Below, one piece after another: positions 33,965 to 44,709 of a DNA stretch of 64,000 bases (the first letter of the stretch is position 1; every line of letters starts with the position of its first letter). The stretch covers positions 18,012,762-18,076,761 of the forward strand of contig CM075783.1 of the NCBI GenBank assembly GCA_037974665.1, read 5' to 3'. Made by a program: the position numbers and the translations under genes. Source of the stretch: Ehretia macrophylla (taxonomy: Eukaryota > Streptophyta > Magnoliopsida > Boraginales > Ehretiaceae). The notes beneath the pieces were generated by a model. The model was given only the letters and a program-made list of their open reading frames with translations. It did no database searches and had not been told where the DNA came from.

Positions 33965-36277
33965 CTAATTGGACTTTTTAGGACTGGAATCGACAATCTT
34001 CTCAACACATCGCTGGCAGAGGTTAAAGTAGCAAGTTTCACATTCAAAGCCGATGCCTCCTTTCAAATTATCACCACATTTGTTACAACAGAATTCATAT
34101 TTAACTTCCCTCACAAAGGTGAGAGGATGTGGGTGATACTCAATTTGAAGTTTACCCCCAAACTTCACTTTACGATCCTTGCCAAGTCTAGGAATGCATT
34201 TAAGATGAAAGGAATTAATATCGCATTCACGACAATGATATAGCCAGTACTTAGGATGGATTTCTTTTTCACAAATGTCACAAATAAATTGATTAGGATG
34301 ATAATACAATGGTGGAAAGCTCAGTATGAGAGGGTGTTTATCCCATCTATGTACAATAGTTCGAGGGCATGTTGTGCAATCCATAGCCAAATTGTACTCA
34401 TCGAAAGTCTTCTTGCTAATAAAGGAGAACAACGAATTGTAACGCTTGCAAGTCTTGCAACTAAAGAAGACATCCCAATGTCTGGAATTACAGGCGTTGC
34501 AAAACTTTAGGGTAATGCCGCCTCGAAAAAAGAAGTGGTGGTGAGCTTCATGCTTAATTGCAGGAGGAAAAAGAGCACAATTGATGTCAAGCGTTAAGTG
34601 ACATTCCTTGCACTCATAGAAGAATCCGTTACAAGACTCCCAACAGCAACTACAACTAAAATAACCAAAAAACTCCTGGCGGCAATGATTGAGGGAGAGT
34701 TGATGCTGGGGATGATAGCAAGATGAGAGATTATTTGGTAGCTGAGCGCAATGCAAATGGATGAAGTAGCTGCACTGAGCACAACCATAACATGAACCTG
34801 AAATGGGTTCAATGCAAGCACTACACACTGTTTCCCGATCATCGTCATCCATTTCGCTGTAGTCATCTTGGATATTGGTGAGAATCAAAGGGTGGTCATG
34901 ACTGAAGTGATTAATTTCTTTTGATTGTTCAATCAGTGAGAGGCCATTTTCCTCCAAGAAATGTCGAATCAGTTGTGAAGATAAGACCTCTGCGGGCAAG
35001 CTGATCCAATTTGGTGGGATCTTACCAGCACTAGGAAGATAAACAATGTCAGGTCATTATTTGATAGAACATTAGCAAAAGGAGGAGAACAACAAATAAA
35101 AGAAAGAAGGAAAAATAATTCAAACTCGTGTGGTGTGTGCAGCACCTAACTACTATCAAACTAAAAAAATGAGAAAGCGAAAAAGAAGAGAGAATACTGA
35201 CAAGTACTTAGCTACAGTTGCTTCATCCTCTTCGGAATAGCATGTCATGCACTTGATATGGACAAAATATCTGCAAGGAGCACAATAAACAACCCAATAA
35301 TTTGGGTATAGTTTTTCCCTACAAATATCACAGTTTAGTCCATAACGTCGGTATTGTTCTGGAAGACAATAAGCTACGACGAGAGGATGAGGGTGGCACT
35401 TGTGCGACAAGTTGCTTGGCAATGATCCACAACTCTTGTGGATCCAAAACGAGCATACAGTGCAATCATATGACTCATCTTTCTCTTCTGTGCCACAAGC
35501 ATCACATCTAAACCAGGCACTTCTTAATTGGAGTTTTAAGGGGTGCTTATGGCTTGGGTGTTTAAGTAGTGTGGCATCTAATTGAGCACAAAAAACATCC
35601 AAATGAAACTCACACTTGTAACAGCCATAGGCGAAACCGCTCCAGGATCTACCACAGTTATTGCATGTTGACCACCCATCAGGCAACTTGGCGAAGAGTT
35701 TAAGTGGATGATGACAAGCTGTATGCGTTGGATGCATAATCTCGGATGGTAGTTGTGCGCAGGATTTGTGGAGGAAGACTTCACAAATGCTGCAAAAATA
35801 TGTTGACGACCCTGAGACTATTAATTGTTTACAAACGCCGCAACACACAACTTTCTCGCTGCTCATATCTTCTTGTTGCAATTCCTTGAGGATAAGTGGA
35901 TGCTTCCCATCGATAGTGTGTTTAAATATCTCTAATTGAGCACAAAAAACATCCACATCAAAATGACACTCGGAACAACGATAGGTGAAACCACGGCAGT
36001 ATCTTCTACAGATATCACAACAGGACATTCCTGGCATGTAAGGCTTGACATGGAGTACAAGTGGATGTTCATAATGCATTGGATGCGTGAACTCTAACGG
36101 TAGCTCTGCACAAGATTTGTGAAGGAAGACTTCACATTCGCTGCAACAATACGTTGACCCTGACACTGGTTCTTTACAACCGTAACAAACAATTTCTGGG
36201 TTTTCATCTTTTTTCAATGCCTTGAGGATAAGTGGATGTTCCTCATGGCTAAAATGATTGATGATCTCCAGCTCCAT
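33965..36277 (-). CDS. DC1 domain protein, two exons, apparently intact (gene 2)
   Basis: Exon 1 is 36277 to 35202 (358 codons plus TT) and exon 2 is 35030 to 33965. The intron of 171 bp has donor GTCAGT (35200-35201 reversed) and acceptor cctag (AG at 35031-35032). Joined, they give 713 residues without a stop, starting MELEIINHFSHEEHPLILKAL and ending SSPKKSN. About eleven DC1 modules are visible: six in exon 1 (CYGCKEPVSGSTYCCSEC with FLHKSC; CDICRRYCRGFTYRCSEC; CGVCKQLIVSG with FCSIC; CNNCGRSWSGFAYGCYKC; CDACGTEEKDESYDCTVC with WIHKSC; CDICREKLYPNYWVVYC) and five in exon 2. DC1 modules bind zinc through Cys/His; the family is plant-specific and linked to stress and defence signalling. No signal peptide or membrane segment is visible. 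One module in exon 2 has a 15-residue insertion. The donor GTCAGT is weaker than in gene 1, so splicing should be confirmed. Confidence 0.85.
34404..34448 (-). other. 45-bp in-frame insertion in gene 2 exon 2
   Basis: Between CKTC and DEYNL gene 2 has KRYNSLFSFISKKTF, absent from genes 3, 6 and 7 (for example CKTCDEYNL in gene 3). The inserted DNA begins with aaagtcttcttgct, a degenerate repeat of the adjacent gcaagtcttgcaac, so a local duplication is likely. It changes the Cys spacing of one DC1 module. Confidence 0.75.
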
Positions 36278-36390
36278 CTCTATCTCTTTCTTTCTTTTTT
36301 ACTCTTTTCCTCTCTTAGAATTCAAATGCTATGAATACAAAGCCTTTGCTGCGAGTGATGACGTTAATAAATAGGTACAAGTCAACTACA
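36278..36390 (-). promoter_or_regulatory. DC1 gene 2 promoter: W-box, TATA-like box, leader
   Basis: Minus-strand W-box TTGACT (plus 36380-36385), TATA-like CTATTTATTA (plus 36365-36374) overlapping a plus-strand TGACGT (36358-36363), then about 85 bases of purine-rich leader before the ATG. The same arrangement is upstream of gene 1; in gene 3 both TTGACT and TGACG are mutated. W-boxes are bound by WRKY factors; a defence-type control is inference. Confidence 0.5.
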
Positions 36391-36399
36391 ATTCTACCA

Positions 36400-37590
36400 T
36401 GGTAGGTCAGCCCATGACTTGTCCTTTTGTATTCATAGCATTCACTTGTGTTAAATCTTAACACTAATTGGTTTTATGGTAAAACCTGAAGATTTTTAAC
36501 ATAGTATCAAAAGGGATTAATGTGCTCCAATTTTGAAAAACTTAAAAGGTTATAAGTCAATTATAAAATCACATGGACCGGCTTATATCTTACACTTATG
36601 GTAAGTTACAGGAGTTGAGACACTATTTATCCTAAATAAATAGATGAAAGCCATATACAAAATATCGGTGAGAATAACTTCCCTTTACGCATCACCATGC
36701 AAACGCTCCTAACTGGCTTAATATGTGAAATTATTGACTCGCACCGAGTTAACTCGCTGCAAAAGCCAGAAGAAATGGGGGGTAAGAGACAAGAATGGAA
36801 TCAAATTTGAGGCTAATAATAGAAAATGTCTTTACATAGCATGCTGCAATTGCCACAGAGATGCCAAGTGATAAGTAAGATTTTTTGGTGGTGTAATTAC
36901 TTTCGGTGACATATAGCATTAACGTATTTTACTAATATTTTTGGATTAATTTTAGTTTGCTAATGGTGGTTATACTAATTACCTCTTATATTTTTCCTCA
37001 ATTACATTCAACATAACAGGGAGTCTAATTTTTTTCCTATTATTATCAATAAGATTTAAATTAGTCCTCAACATTTTAAAAAAGTTGTGATTATATTTAA
37101 ATATTTTAGAAAATAATATGGACTAAATTGGTTAGTTTAGAATAATAAAAAAGAATTTAAAATTTTGAGAAAGAATAAAAAACATAGGAAAGAAAAAATA
37201 ATTAAAAAATAGTTTATTGTGCAAAAATTGTACACGCTCGAGATTATGAAAAAAATTAGAGACTCTTGTAAAATCTTTTTTTTCTTACATATATATACAT
37301 CTCAAATAGAATCCGATCTTTTTTCCTAACCAACATATAACCTTTTTGTAACGAGCTAACTTTTTAAAGACATAAAAAAAATTAAAGGCAATAAAATAGA
37401 ATTAAATAGCTCAATAAAAAAATAACATACCAAAATTTCATTTAATATTAAGGTTTTTTTTGATAGAAATTCGATGTTATAAGGGAATATGGGGAATACT
37501 AAAATCTCGTGTGGGAGTTTGGGATTTAGGTAAAAACTCAAAGAAGAAAATAACATTCTCCCAAATATAAAATATAGGTGAGAATAATTT
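36400..37590. other. AT-rich non-coding stretch
   Basis: No gene recognised. Confidence 0.4.
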
Positions 37591-37599
37591 ATCGTGTCC

Positions 37600-38455
37600 A
37601 GCTAGTGATACCAATTAAATACATGATTCTTACTTTTCTTGTTGATGAAGTGATACCAAGTGTATAATTCTTACTTTTCATGTTGATTAAGTGATATCAA
37701 AGTGTATAATTCTTACTTTCCGTGTTGATTAAGTGATACCAAAGTAGTGTCGTATTATTGAGCGATGCAAGAGACCATCCTTTAAGCAAATTACTTTTAA
37801 GTGGTGAACTCATTTGGAATTATTCACTGGTAATAAGTTAAAACAAAAGTTAGAAGAATGGGTAAGACAGAAGAATGAAATTTTTTCTTTTCTTTTGGTT
37901 TGAGGAAGGCTAAAGCAGGTTATTCGACAATTTTTAGGGATATTTTTTTTTTTTTTTTTTTTTTTTTTGGTGGCATGGAGGCTAGAAAACAACTACTTGG
38001 TAATGAGGTAAAATTTTGAGGAAGAAAAATTTGCATAATCTCAGGCTTGGTGTTTCAGCTTAGCCAGCAACGAGATAAAATTTCAAGATGATGAATAAAA
38101 GATCACAAAGAGCCATGAATGTTCACATTACAGTTAAAGAGCAAAGAAATTAAAAGAAAATAGTTTTGGAAGGGGAAGGGGAAGGGGAAGGGGAAGGGGG
38201 AGGGGGTGTATTTAGTAATTCTCTCCTATATTGTTAGAATATACACTTATCCCACATTGAAAATTTATGAAATCATAAATTAATTTATAGAGTTTTGAAT
38301 TACTACACTTGACACTAATTAATTTTAGGATAGAAACTCGTGATTCGTAACATATATCACAGTACAATAAAACCAAGCTTAATTCTATGAAACAAATTTA
38401 CATGAGAAAGAGAAAGTGGGTGAGAGAGGGAGCTTCCTTGAAATATCCAAGGAAA
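37600..38455. repeat. Segmental duplicate of 54520-55090
   Basis: Both blocks share ordered words: tacatgattcttacttttcttgttga, aagtgataccaagtgtataattcttac, gagcgatgcaag, ccatcctttaagcaaa, aggttattcgacaat, ggcatggaggcta or its variant, tttagtaattct, and gagggagct...cttgaaatat. A 34-42 base unit (gtgtataattcttactt...) is repeated within the block. The duplicate places gene 5 and gene 8 in equivalent settings. Confidence 0.7.
38167..38206 (+). repeat. (ggggaa)n microsatellite
   Basis: About six units of a gaaggg repeat, inside the duplicated block; the copy near 54910 lacks the expansion. Confidence 0.85.
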
Positions 38456-38457
38456 TT

Positions 38458-38740
38458 TTACTCTTCTGGATTGGATTCCTCGCTTCACGAATAGACAATG
38501 TTCGAAACACATGGCGGGCAGAGGTTAAAGTAGCAAGGTTTACATTCAAAGGCCCCTTCTCCTTCCAAATCTTCACCACGTTTGTCACAACATAATTTAT
38601 ATTTACCTTTACCCTCAAACTTTATTTTAGGATGCTTGCCAAGTCTAGGAATTCATTTAAGATGAAAGGAATTGTCGCATTCACGACAATGATATAGCCA
38701 GAGATGGATTTCTTTTCCACAGACGTCAACTATTGATGAG
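38458..38740 (-). pseudogene. DC1 gene 5, C-terminal fragment
   Basis: Minus-strand reading gives KYKLCCDKRGEDLEGEGAFEC, KPCYFNLCPPCV and a C-terminus with an in-frame stop before SEESNPEE. Further upstream LWLYHCRECDNSFHLK and IPRLGKHPKIKF are recognisable, but a stop replaces the Cys before IPRLG, and the segment between PKIKF and KYKL is missing. The remaining gene is absent. Confidence 0.75.
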
Positions 38741-38744
38741 AATC

Positions 38745-40140
38745 CTTACTTTTCGTGTTGACAAAATAAAAATAAAAATAAAAAATGATCCCAAGTAGCA
38801 AGAAATCATCCTTTACGCCTCACCATGGAAACACCCCTAATCGAGTTAATATCCGGAATTATAATTGACTCACACCAAGTTAACTTGCCTGAAAACGTAA
38901 AAGAATGGGGGTAAGAGATAGAATGGGATCATATTTGAGGTTAAAAATAGAAAATGCCTTCACTTAGTATTTTCATTATTTTTTGGGTTCATTAAGTTCG
39001 CTAATGTTGGTCAGACTAATTGCTTGTATATTTTTCCTCAAATAAATTCATCATAAAAGGAACCTAACTTTTTTGGGTATACTAAAATAATAAAATTTTC
39101 TATTTCTCTTTTACACTTTTTGATGTGCCAATCTAGCATATATACATGAGAGTAAAAATTAAGTGCTAGAAAAATAATGATATCTAACATTTCATTTTTA
39201 TTTATTCATTGGGTTAATTTTATAATGTTAAGATCGATGACACTAATTTGTCTTATCTTTTTAGCATTTTATTATTTTACACGCAGACTATATATTATAA
39301 AAGTACAATTATGTTCAACTATTACCTTTTATTTCTTTAGTTGAAGAATTATGTGTTTTAATTCTCATTTAAAAAAATTTATGAATTCGCCTATTCTCGA
39401 GATTAATGACAATCCTAATGGTAAGAGATAATCCTTATGGTGCATAAGCTAGCTGAGTTCCTCACTTTTCATTGTTGAACTTCCTCCATTTGTGCTTTTC
39501 ATGTTCTTATATTTATAGTCATTTTCTTATGTTCATTCAACACTATTTCGCTGGACAAAGTCATTCTAGACCTGAGAGATATAATAATTCTTGAATAGAT
39601 CCTTGTGAATTTGAAATTTTCTCCATGAGTCCTTGAACTTTAATTTCTTTTGTAATTTTTTAAGGAAAAAATAATGTACTAAAATACTATATATATGTGC
39701 CTTTGCAATTTGACCATTGTCTAACTATCTGTTAAACCATTTTCTTTTAATTAATTTTTAACTTGTTCATTGAAAAATGTGACTACTAATATAATTTTTT
39801 TTAAACCAATAACCAAATAGTCACTAATTTTTTTAGCCAAAACTTCAATAAAAAATTACAAGCATAACAAATTTACTAATCGACGTTACATTTTAAGGAA
39901 AAAAATGGCATTTTAGTATATTATTCCTTTTTCATAAAAAATCACAAAACAAATAAAAGTGCAAATAATTGTGAAGAGCGTTTTAAATGCAAAGAAACTT
40001 GTTTAAAACTTATCATATTTCTAAGTGATTAAAATGGCTTTTCCCCCTGTTTTCCTAGAATTCTTGGAACAGAAGATCATGTGTCCGTATTTCAGAAGTC
40101 TTCATATGGGGTAAAAGGAATTGCATTCACAGTTGTACAA
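38745..40140. other. AT-rich non-coding stretch
   Basis: No gene recognised. 38760-38960 resembles 36670-36840 (catccttta..c, accaagttaactcg, gtaagagata), so it too is duplicated flank. Confidence 0.4.
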
Positions 40141-40252
40141 CATGTTTGACACTTTTATTACTGATAACTAATAAAGTACATATTGTGATTGAGAAAAAAA
40201 TACAAGAAAGGACAACTTTATTCTACAATATTAATCAATTCATGATTTTTCA

Positions 40253-40301
40253 GATCATTTATTATACATTGACCAAAAAAAAAAAAGATCATTCATTATA
40301 C
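40253..40301 (+). mobile_element. 19-bp LINE stub with 15-bp target duplication
   Basis: gatcatttattatac (40253-40267) and gatcattcattatac (40287-40301) flank attgacc plus 12 A. The paralogous 3' flank of gene 7 (about 45622-45640) has a single copy of the target and no insert. Confidence 0.7.
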
Positions 40302-40507
40302 GTTAGAGATTCATTTACCTATCATCTAAAAGGATTCTGCAATAATGCTTTTCCTAATTGGACTCCTTGGGACTGGAATAGACAATTTCTCGAACACATG
40401 GCCCATATATGTTAAAATAGCAAGCTTCACATTCAAAGGCTTCCCATTTTCAAATCATCAGTACATTTGTCACAACAAAATTTATATTTAACTTCTCGAG
40501 AAATACT

Positions 40508-40661
40508 AAATACCACCTTATTTTTATTACGTAAATACTATACTTATGTGTATGCTTAGTTGACATGCTAAAAGAAGAAAGATAAATTAAAAAGTTTGTT
40601 ATTTTTACATGTCAACTAAGCATCTATGCAAGATTTGAGTGATAAAAATAGAATGGTATAT
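40508..40661. mobile_element. Small inverted-repeat element in gene 6
   Basis: Outer arms aaataccaccttatttttat (40508-40527) and ataaaaatagaatggtatat (40642-40661) are imperfect complements; inner arms atgcttagttgacatg (40552-40567) and catgtcaactaagcat (40608-40623) are perfect complements. No clear target duplication. Confidence 0.6.
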
Positions 40662-40715
40662 AGCAACGGTCATTACCAAGTCGAGGAATGCAATAAGGAT
40701 GAAAAGAAATATAGC

Positions 40716-42273
40716 TCATTAATGAGGCGTTTATGGCTAAACTCGGGTTGAAGGTTCTCACATAACCTAATCTATTATGGGTCAAAATTCCAAGAGAGAA
40801 ATATTTTTGTGATGGCCTTTTTTCTTATACTCCTAAGTCTTCAGACTCAATCATTTGTTGAGGGATTTTGAAAGGGAGAGATCTTCTTAACGAGGGTCTT
40901 CAATGGATTGTTTACAATGGAAAAAAGATCTGTTTGTGGCTTGACAGATGGGTTGGCAATTCGGAGCTTCTATCTCATGCTATTCTTTGTGTCCCTGATG
41001 ATGAGAAGGATTTGCTTATTGAGGATTATATTGAAGACGATGGCTCATGGAGTTGGGGAAAGTTTCAACATTATTTTACGCCCACTATTATGCTCCAAAT
41101 TGCTAGCATACGAGTGACTATTGCTGATGCTAAACAAGACTTTGTGGCTTGGAATGAGGATACTAAGGGTGCTTTCAGTCTCGCCTCAGCTTATGCTCTG
41201 CGACAACATAATGTGAGAACAAATACTGATATCAAATGGGACCTCTTGTGGAAACTCAAACGTCAACAACATATTAAAATCTTCATTTGGCAAGCTGTAC
41301 TACAAAGAATCCACAAGAGGTATTGTGGACATTGCCGACTGTCCTTGGTGTGGTGCTGTTATTGAAGACACCAATCACGTCCTTCGTCAATTCCTTCGTC
41401 AATGTACTATGGCTCATCATGTGTGGAATTTGATCTTACCACCCAACTTCAAGGACTCTTTCTTCAACCTTTCGTGGTCTGATTGGTTTAATGCCAACCT
41501 GAAGTGCATTAAAAACTATCGAGGGGTAGCTTGGAACATTTTCTTTTCTATTGTCATCTGGTGGATTTGGAAATGGAGGAACGAGATGTGCTTTAAGAAT
41601 ACACCCCATAATAATTTCTATGCTTTATCTAATTTCATCCAAGGTTAACCTTTGAGTATGATTGATGCCTGGCACAGTCCAAAAGGTTACCCGCATCCCA
41701 TTAATCACCAAGTCTTGGTTGGTTGGAAAAAGCTGGTCCAGGGATGGAAACTAAATACTGATCATAGTTGCTCTAAAGGTAATCTTGGCTTGGCAGGAGT
41801 TAAGAGTATTTTCCGTGATGAAAATGGTTTTTGGATTTTTGGCTTTGCTATAAATTTGGGGATTGCTTCCAACAATAAGGGCGAATTATTGGCGGTTTGG
41901 GAAGGACTCAGAAGAGCTGTTGACATGGGCATCACTCATATATCTTACTATTGACTCTAATTCACTGATAACTTTTCAATTGTTAAAGGTAGAAGTACCT
42001 CCGAAGAGTCATTTCAGGTTCTTCATCGAAGATTGTGAAAATATTTTAGCGGACCATGAAGGATACCAACTCCAGCATGCATTTCGCGAGGCTAATCAGT
42101 GCGCTGACTAGATTGCGAATTACATCCTCTAGCTACCCTTGGGTTGTACCTCATTTGAGGCTCCGTCGACTTAGCTTATGACAAAGATTGAAATGGATAG
42201 ACAAGGAGAAATATACTCTAGGAACATTGTTCGATAGTTTGGCTTTACCTCCCCTTTCATCAAAACAAAAAAA
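40716..42273 (+). mobile_element. 5'-truncated LINE with 15-bp target duplication
   Basis: gaaaagaaatatagc at 40701-40715 is repeated exactly at 42274-42288. The insert is the 3' part of a plant L1-type ORF2. It runs from the last RT segment and zinc-binding zf-RVT region (KGRDLLNEGLQWIVYNGKKICLW, KIFIWQAVLQRI, DCPWCGAVIEDTNHVL) to RNase H (WKLNTDHSCSKGNLG, NKGELLAVWEGLRR, TIDSNSLITFQLL, FREANQCAD). Frameshifts near 41330, 41648 and 41950 and an in-frame stop at about 42109 break it. The tail is an A-rich run at 42262-42273. Endonuclease and most of RT are missing. Confidence 0.9.
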
Positions 42274-42345
42274 GAAAAGAAATATAGCCAGAACTTTGGA
42301 TGAATTCTTTCTCACAAATATCGCAAATAAATTTATCCGGTTGAC

Positions 42346-42652
42346 GATAGCTGTGGTGATTAAAGTATTCTTGGGAGCAACTATCTATCATATATGGGGC
42401 TAGAGAAATAGAAGATTACACCATGGAGATGTGCTAACTGAAGATCAACTTCTCCAACGTATTTATTTTGATGTTAGACATTGATTCTACTTATGTAAAA
42501 AGTTTAAAAATACTATACTAAACAGATCCATCTGTAGGAGTTGAAATGTAGATAGGAGTATCTTATGCTATTTAGATCTGTGTTTTGCTAATTGTACATT
42601 TGGTTTGATTTCTACTCTAATGAATACACTTGCTTACCTTAACACAAAAAAA
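42346..42652 (+). mobile_element. Second 5'-truncated LINE in gene 6
   Basis: The frame IKVFLGATIYHIWG-stop-RNRRLHHGD and LLQRIYFDVRH matches the extreme C-terminus of a different plant LINE ORF2 (the usual A-x-x-YHIW-x-E-RN box). It ends with an A run at 42644-42652, and DC1 sequence resumes directly. atttatcc occurs on both sides (about 42327 and 42655) and could be a short target duplication; about 45 bases of DC1 sequence are missing at the site. Confidence 0.7.
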
Positions 42653-42904
42653 AGGTATTTATCCCATCCATGTCTCACAATCCGAGGTAACATTGCACAT
42701 CGCATTTCCAACTTGTATTCATAAGTCTTGCAACTGAAGAACTTCAAGCCATTTTTACATCATATTGACGAGCCGCCAACTTATGAAAAATATTGCTGCA
42801 AGTGTAAGAGAAAAATAAAAGAAATACTTTCGGAAGGCAGGAGCAGGGGGCGTATTCAATAATACTCTTTTCTTTTATACTGTTAGAATATATACTTGTT
42901 TCAC

Positions 42905-43080
42905 CATTTGGCGGACCTACATTCAATTGAGGGGTGCACAACTTGGAAAAAAAATACTTTTTTCCTTTTTTAAAATTAAAAAAAAATCATTATATTAGAT
43001 ACTTTCGTTGTATGATGACACACTTTAACTTCTCTCATCGTACAAGTGCCCCTGAGCTCGAGTGTCTGGGTCTGCCACTG
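42905..43080. mobile_element. hAT-like MITE with paralogous empty site
   Basis: Ends CATTTGGCGGACC and, in complement, CAGTGGCAGACCC; internal arms also pair (caattgaggggtg with cccctgagctcga, partly). Flanked by the 8-bp tgtttcac (42897-42904) and tgtcccac (43081-43088). The duplicated block near 38253-38265 reads ttatcccacattg without an insert. Confidence 0.65.
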
Positions 43081-43693
43081 TGTCCCACATCAAGAAATCT
43101 TAAATTCCTAATTCATCTTTTACGATTTTGGATTACTCCACATACCACCAATTAGTTTAGGATAGAGCCCCATGTTGACTATGAAAGAATTCGGATCAAG
43201 CACTCAAGCAGCAATTCCTTGAAATATCCAAGCTCTTTCACAATCTTTAACCTTGACAAAGCCATTCCCAAACAGAAAGAAGATGGTTCTTTTTATAAAT
43301 GAGATACTCAATAGTCCATGAATATCTTGTTTTCACTTGAAGAGATTGTTTTCACTATGTTCCCTTTCTTGTCAATTAGACAGCATACTTTTGCTTGACT
43401 TAAGGTCAAGGGCGGACCTTTGCAAGGGGTCAGTGGGATCTATGCAGCCCCTACGGATTCCGAGAAATTTTATAAAAATAAATGTATTCTTAAGATACTT
43501 TTTATGCTAGAAAATCGATTAAGCCCTGTTACTCATATATAAGTGAGCATGAAAACACTAATGAGAGTAAAGAGTAGATACTTTACTGCTGTTACAACAC
43601 AAGGGAATACAGATGGATACTGCTTGTCTCAATTACAGCTCACTAGCAAGCTAATCGGGCAATTCTATTACAATCTTTCCTTGTTTGTATCAT

Positions 43694-44692
43694 AGTTGTT
43701 AAATCGTGAATCGTATCATGAATTAAAATATTATTTTTTTGAATCATGAATTGAATCGAATCGTGAATCGTACCGATTCGCTTATAAATTTAATTTAAAT
43801 TATTTTTGATATATTATGTTTCCATTAAAAGTTTTTAGTTGAGGATTTTTCCATTAACAAAAAAAAAAAAAAGCATTAAACACATTGTATGTGTTCACAC
43901 TCACGGCAAAAAAAAAAAAAAAAGGAAAAGTTCTTCACACACAAAAGCCAAAAAAGCATCATTGAAACAAAGTATTAAAACAACTAACTTGATTCTTGAG
44001 TTCACTTACAAGCTTCGATCTAGAAAAACAAAACACAATTGAAAAGCTCACTTACAAGCTCTGACCAAAAAAAAAAAAAAGCTTACTTACAAGCTTGATT
44101 CTTCACAGTTCACACGATCAGGAGCAGAAGTCAGCTTCTTGAGTTCACTTGCGTGCTTGGACAAAGAAAAAAAAATTACACAATCGAAAAGCTAATCACT
44201 TACAAGCTTTGACCAAAAAAAAAAAAAGCTCACTTGCTACTTTGATCTTGAGTTCTTCACAGCTCACATGACCAACGCGATCAAAAGCAAAATCCAGCTA
44301 CGTCTCTTTCTCTCTCGTTTAGTAGTTAGGGCTTTTAATTTTTGCATCAATTGATTTTGCAATTGAAAATTGAAGTTGATTTGAGAATTTGGTATTGATA
44401 AATGATAATGTTAATGGGCTTGTTTTTTGGACTTTATTTGTTCATGTTTGTTAAAATTGGGCTAAAGAAAAAATATTGAAATGGGCTTTTTTTTTTTCCT
44501 TATTTTGAAATTTTTGGGCTTTTCAAAATTAGGCCTGAATCGTGTGTGATTCAGTGAATCGTACAATTCTTACCGATTCGTTACGATTCACCCCTGATTC
44601 ACGTTGATTCATAATTCTTTCATTCAATTCGCATCGTTTTTTAACTGAATCGTATCGAATCGTATGATTGGCATTCGATTTCAATGACACTG
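43694..44692. mobile_element. Non-autonomous Mutator-like element with 11-bp target duplication
   Basis: gtttgtatcat at 43683-43693 is repeated exactly at 44693-44703. The ends are rich in gaatcgt/acgattc repeats that pair imperfectly (left aaatcgtgaatcgtatcatg, right complement with cgaatc and catacgattcg). The interior has a tandem repeat of roughly 130-150 bases (gagttcacttacaagcttgat type). No transposase. A 9-11 bp duplication fits Mutator-like elements. Confidence 0.65.
44046..44095 (+). mobile_element. 20-bp LINE stub inside the Mutator-like element
   Basis: gctcacttacaagct (44046-44060) and gcttacttacaagct (44081-44095) flank ctgacc plus 14 A. A second ttgacc-A(13) is at about 44209-44226 in the neighbouring repeat unit, so the stub was probably copied with the unit. 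Confidence 0.55.
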
Positions 44693-44709
44693 GTTTGTAT
44701 CATCACTGG

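Larger units (their letters stand above)
40354..42755 (-). pseudogene. DC1 gene 6, interrupted by a MITE and two LINEs
   Basis: Minus-strand DC1 pieces lie in collinear order: C-terminus with ...SN-stop at 40354 and a degraded last module (40380-40500), CIPRLG with HPYC-like residues (40675-40700), the FICDICEK-like module (42285-42340), and FFSCKTYEYKLEMRCAMLPRIVRHGWDKY (42655-42750). Between them sit a MITE (40508-40661), a LINE (40716-42273) and a second LINE (about 42346-42652). Some DC1 sequence at the junctions is also deleted. Clearly non-functional. Confidence 0.85.

Noticed and set aside
37936-37968. Long poly-T run as a possible retroelement tail
   Set aside because: The paralogous block near 54825-54841 has a shorter T run at the same place, so it is a slippage-prone homopolymer and not a separate insertion.
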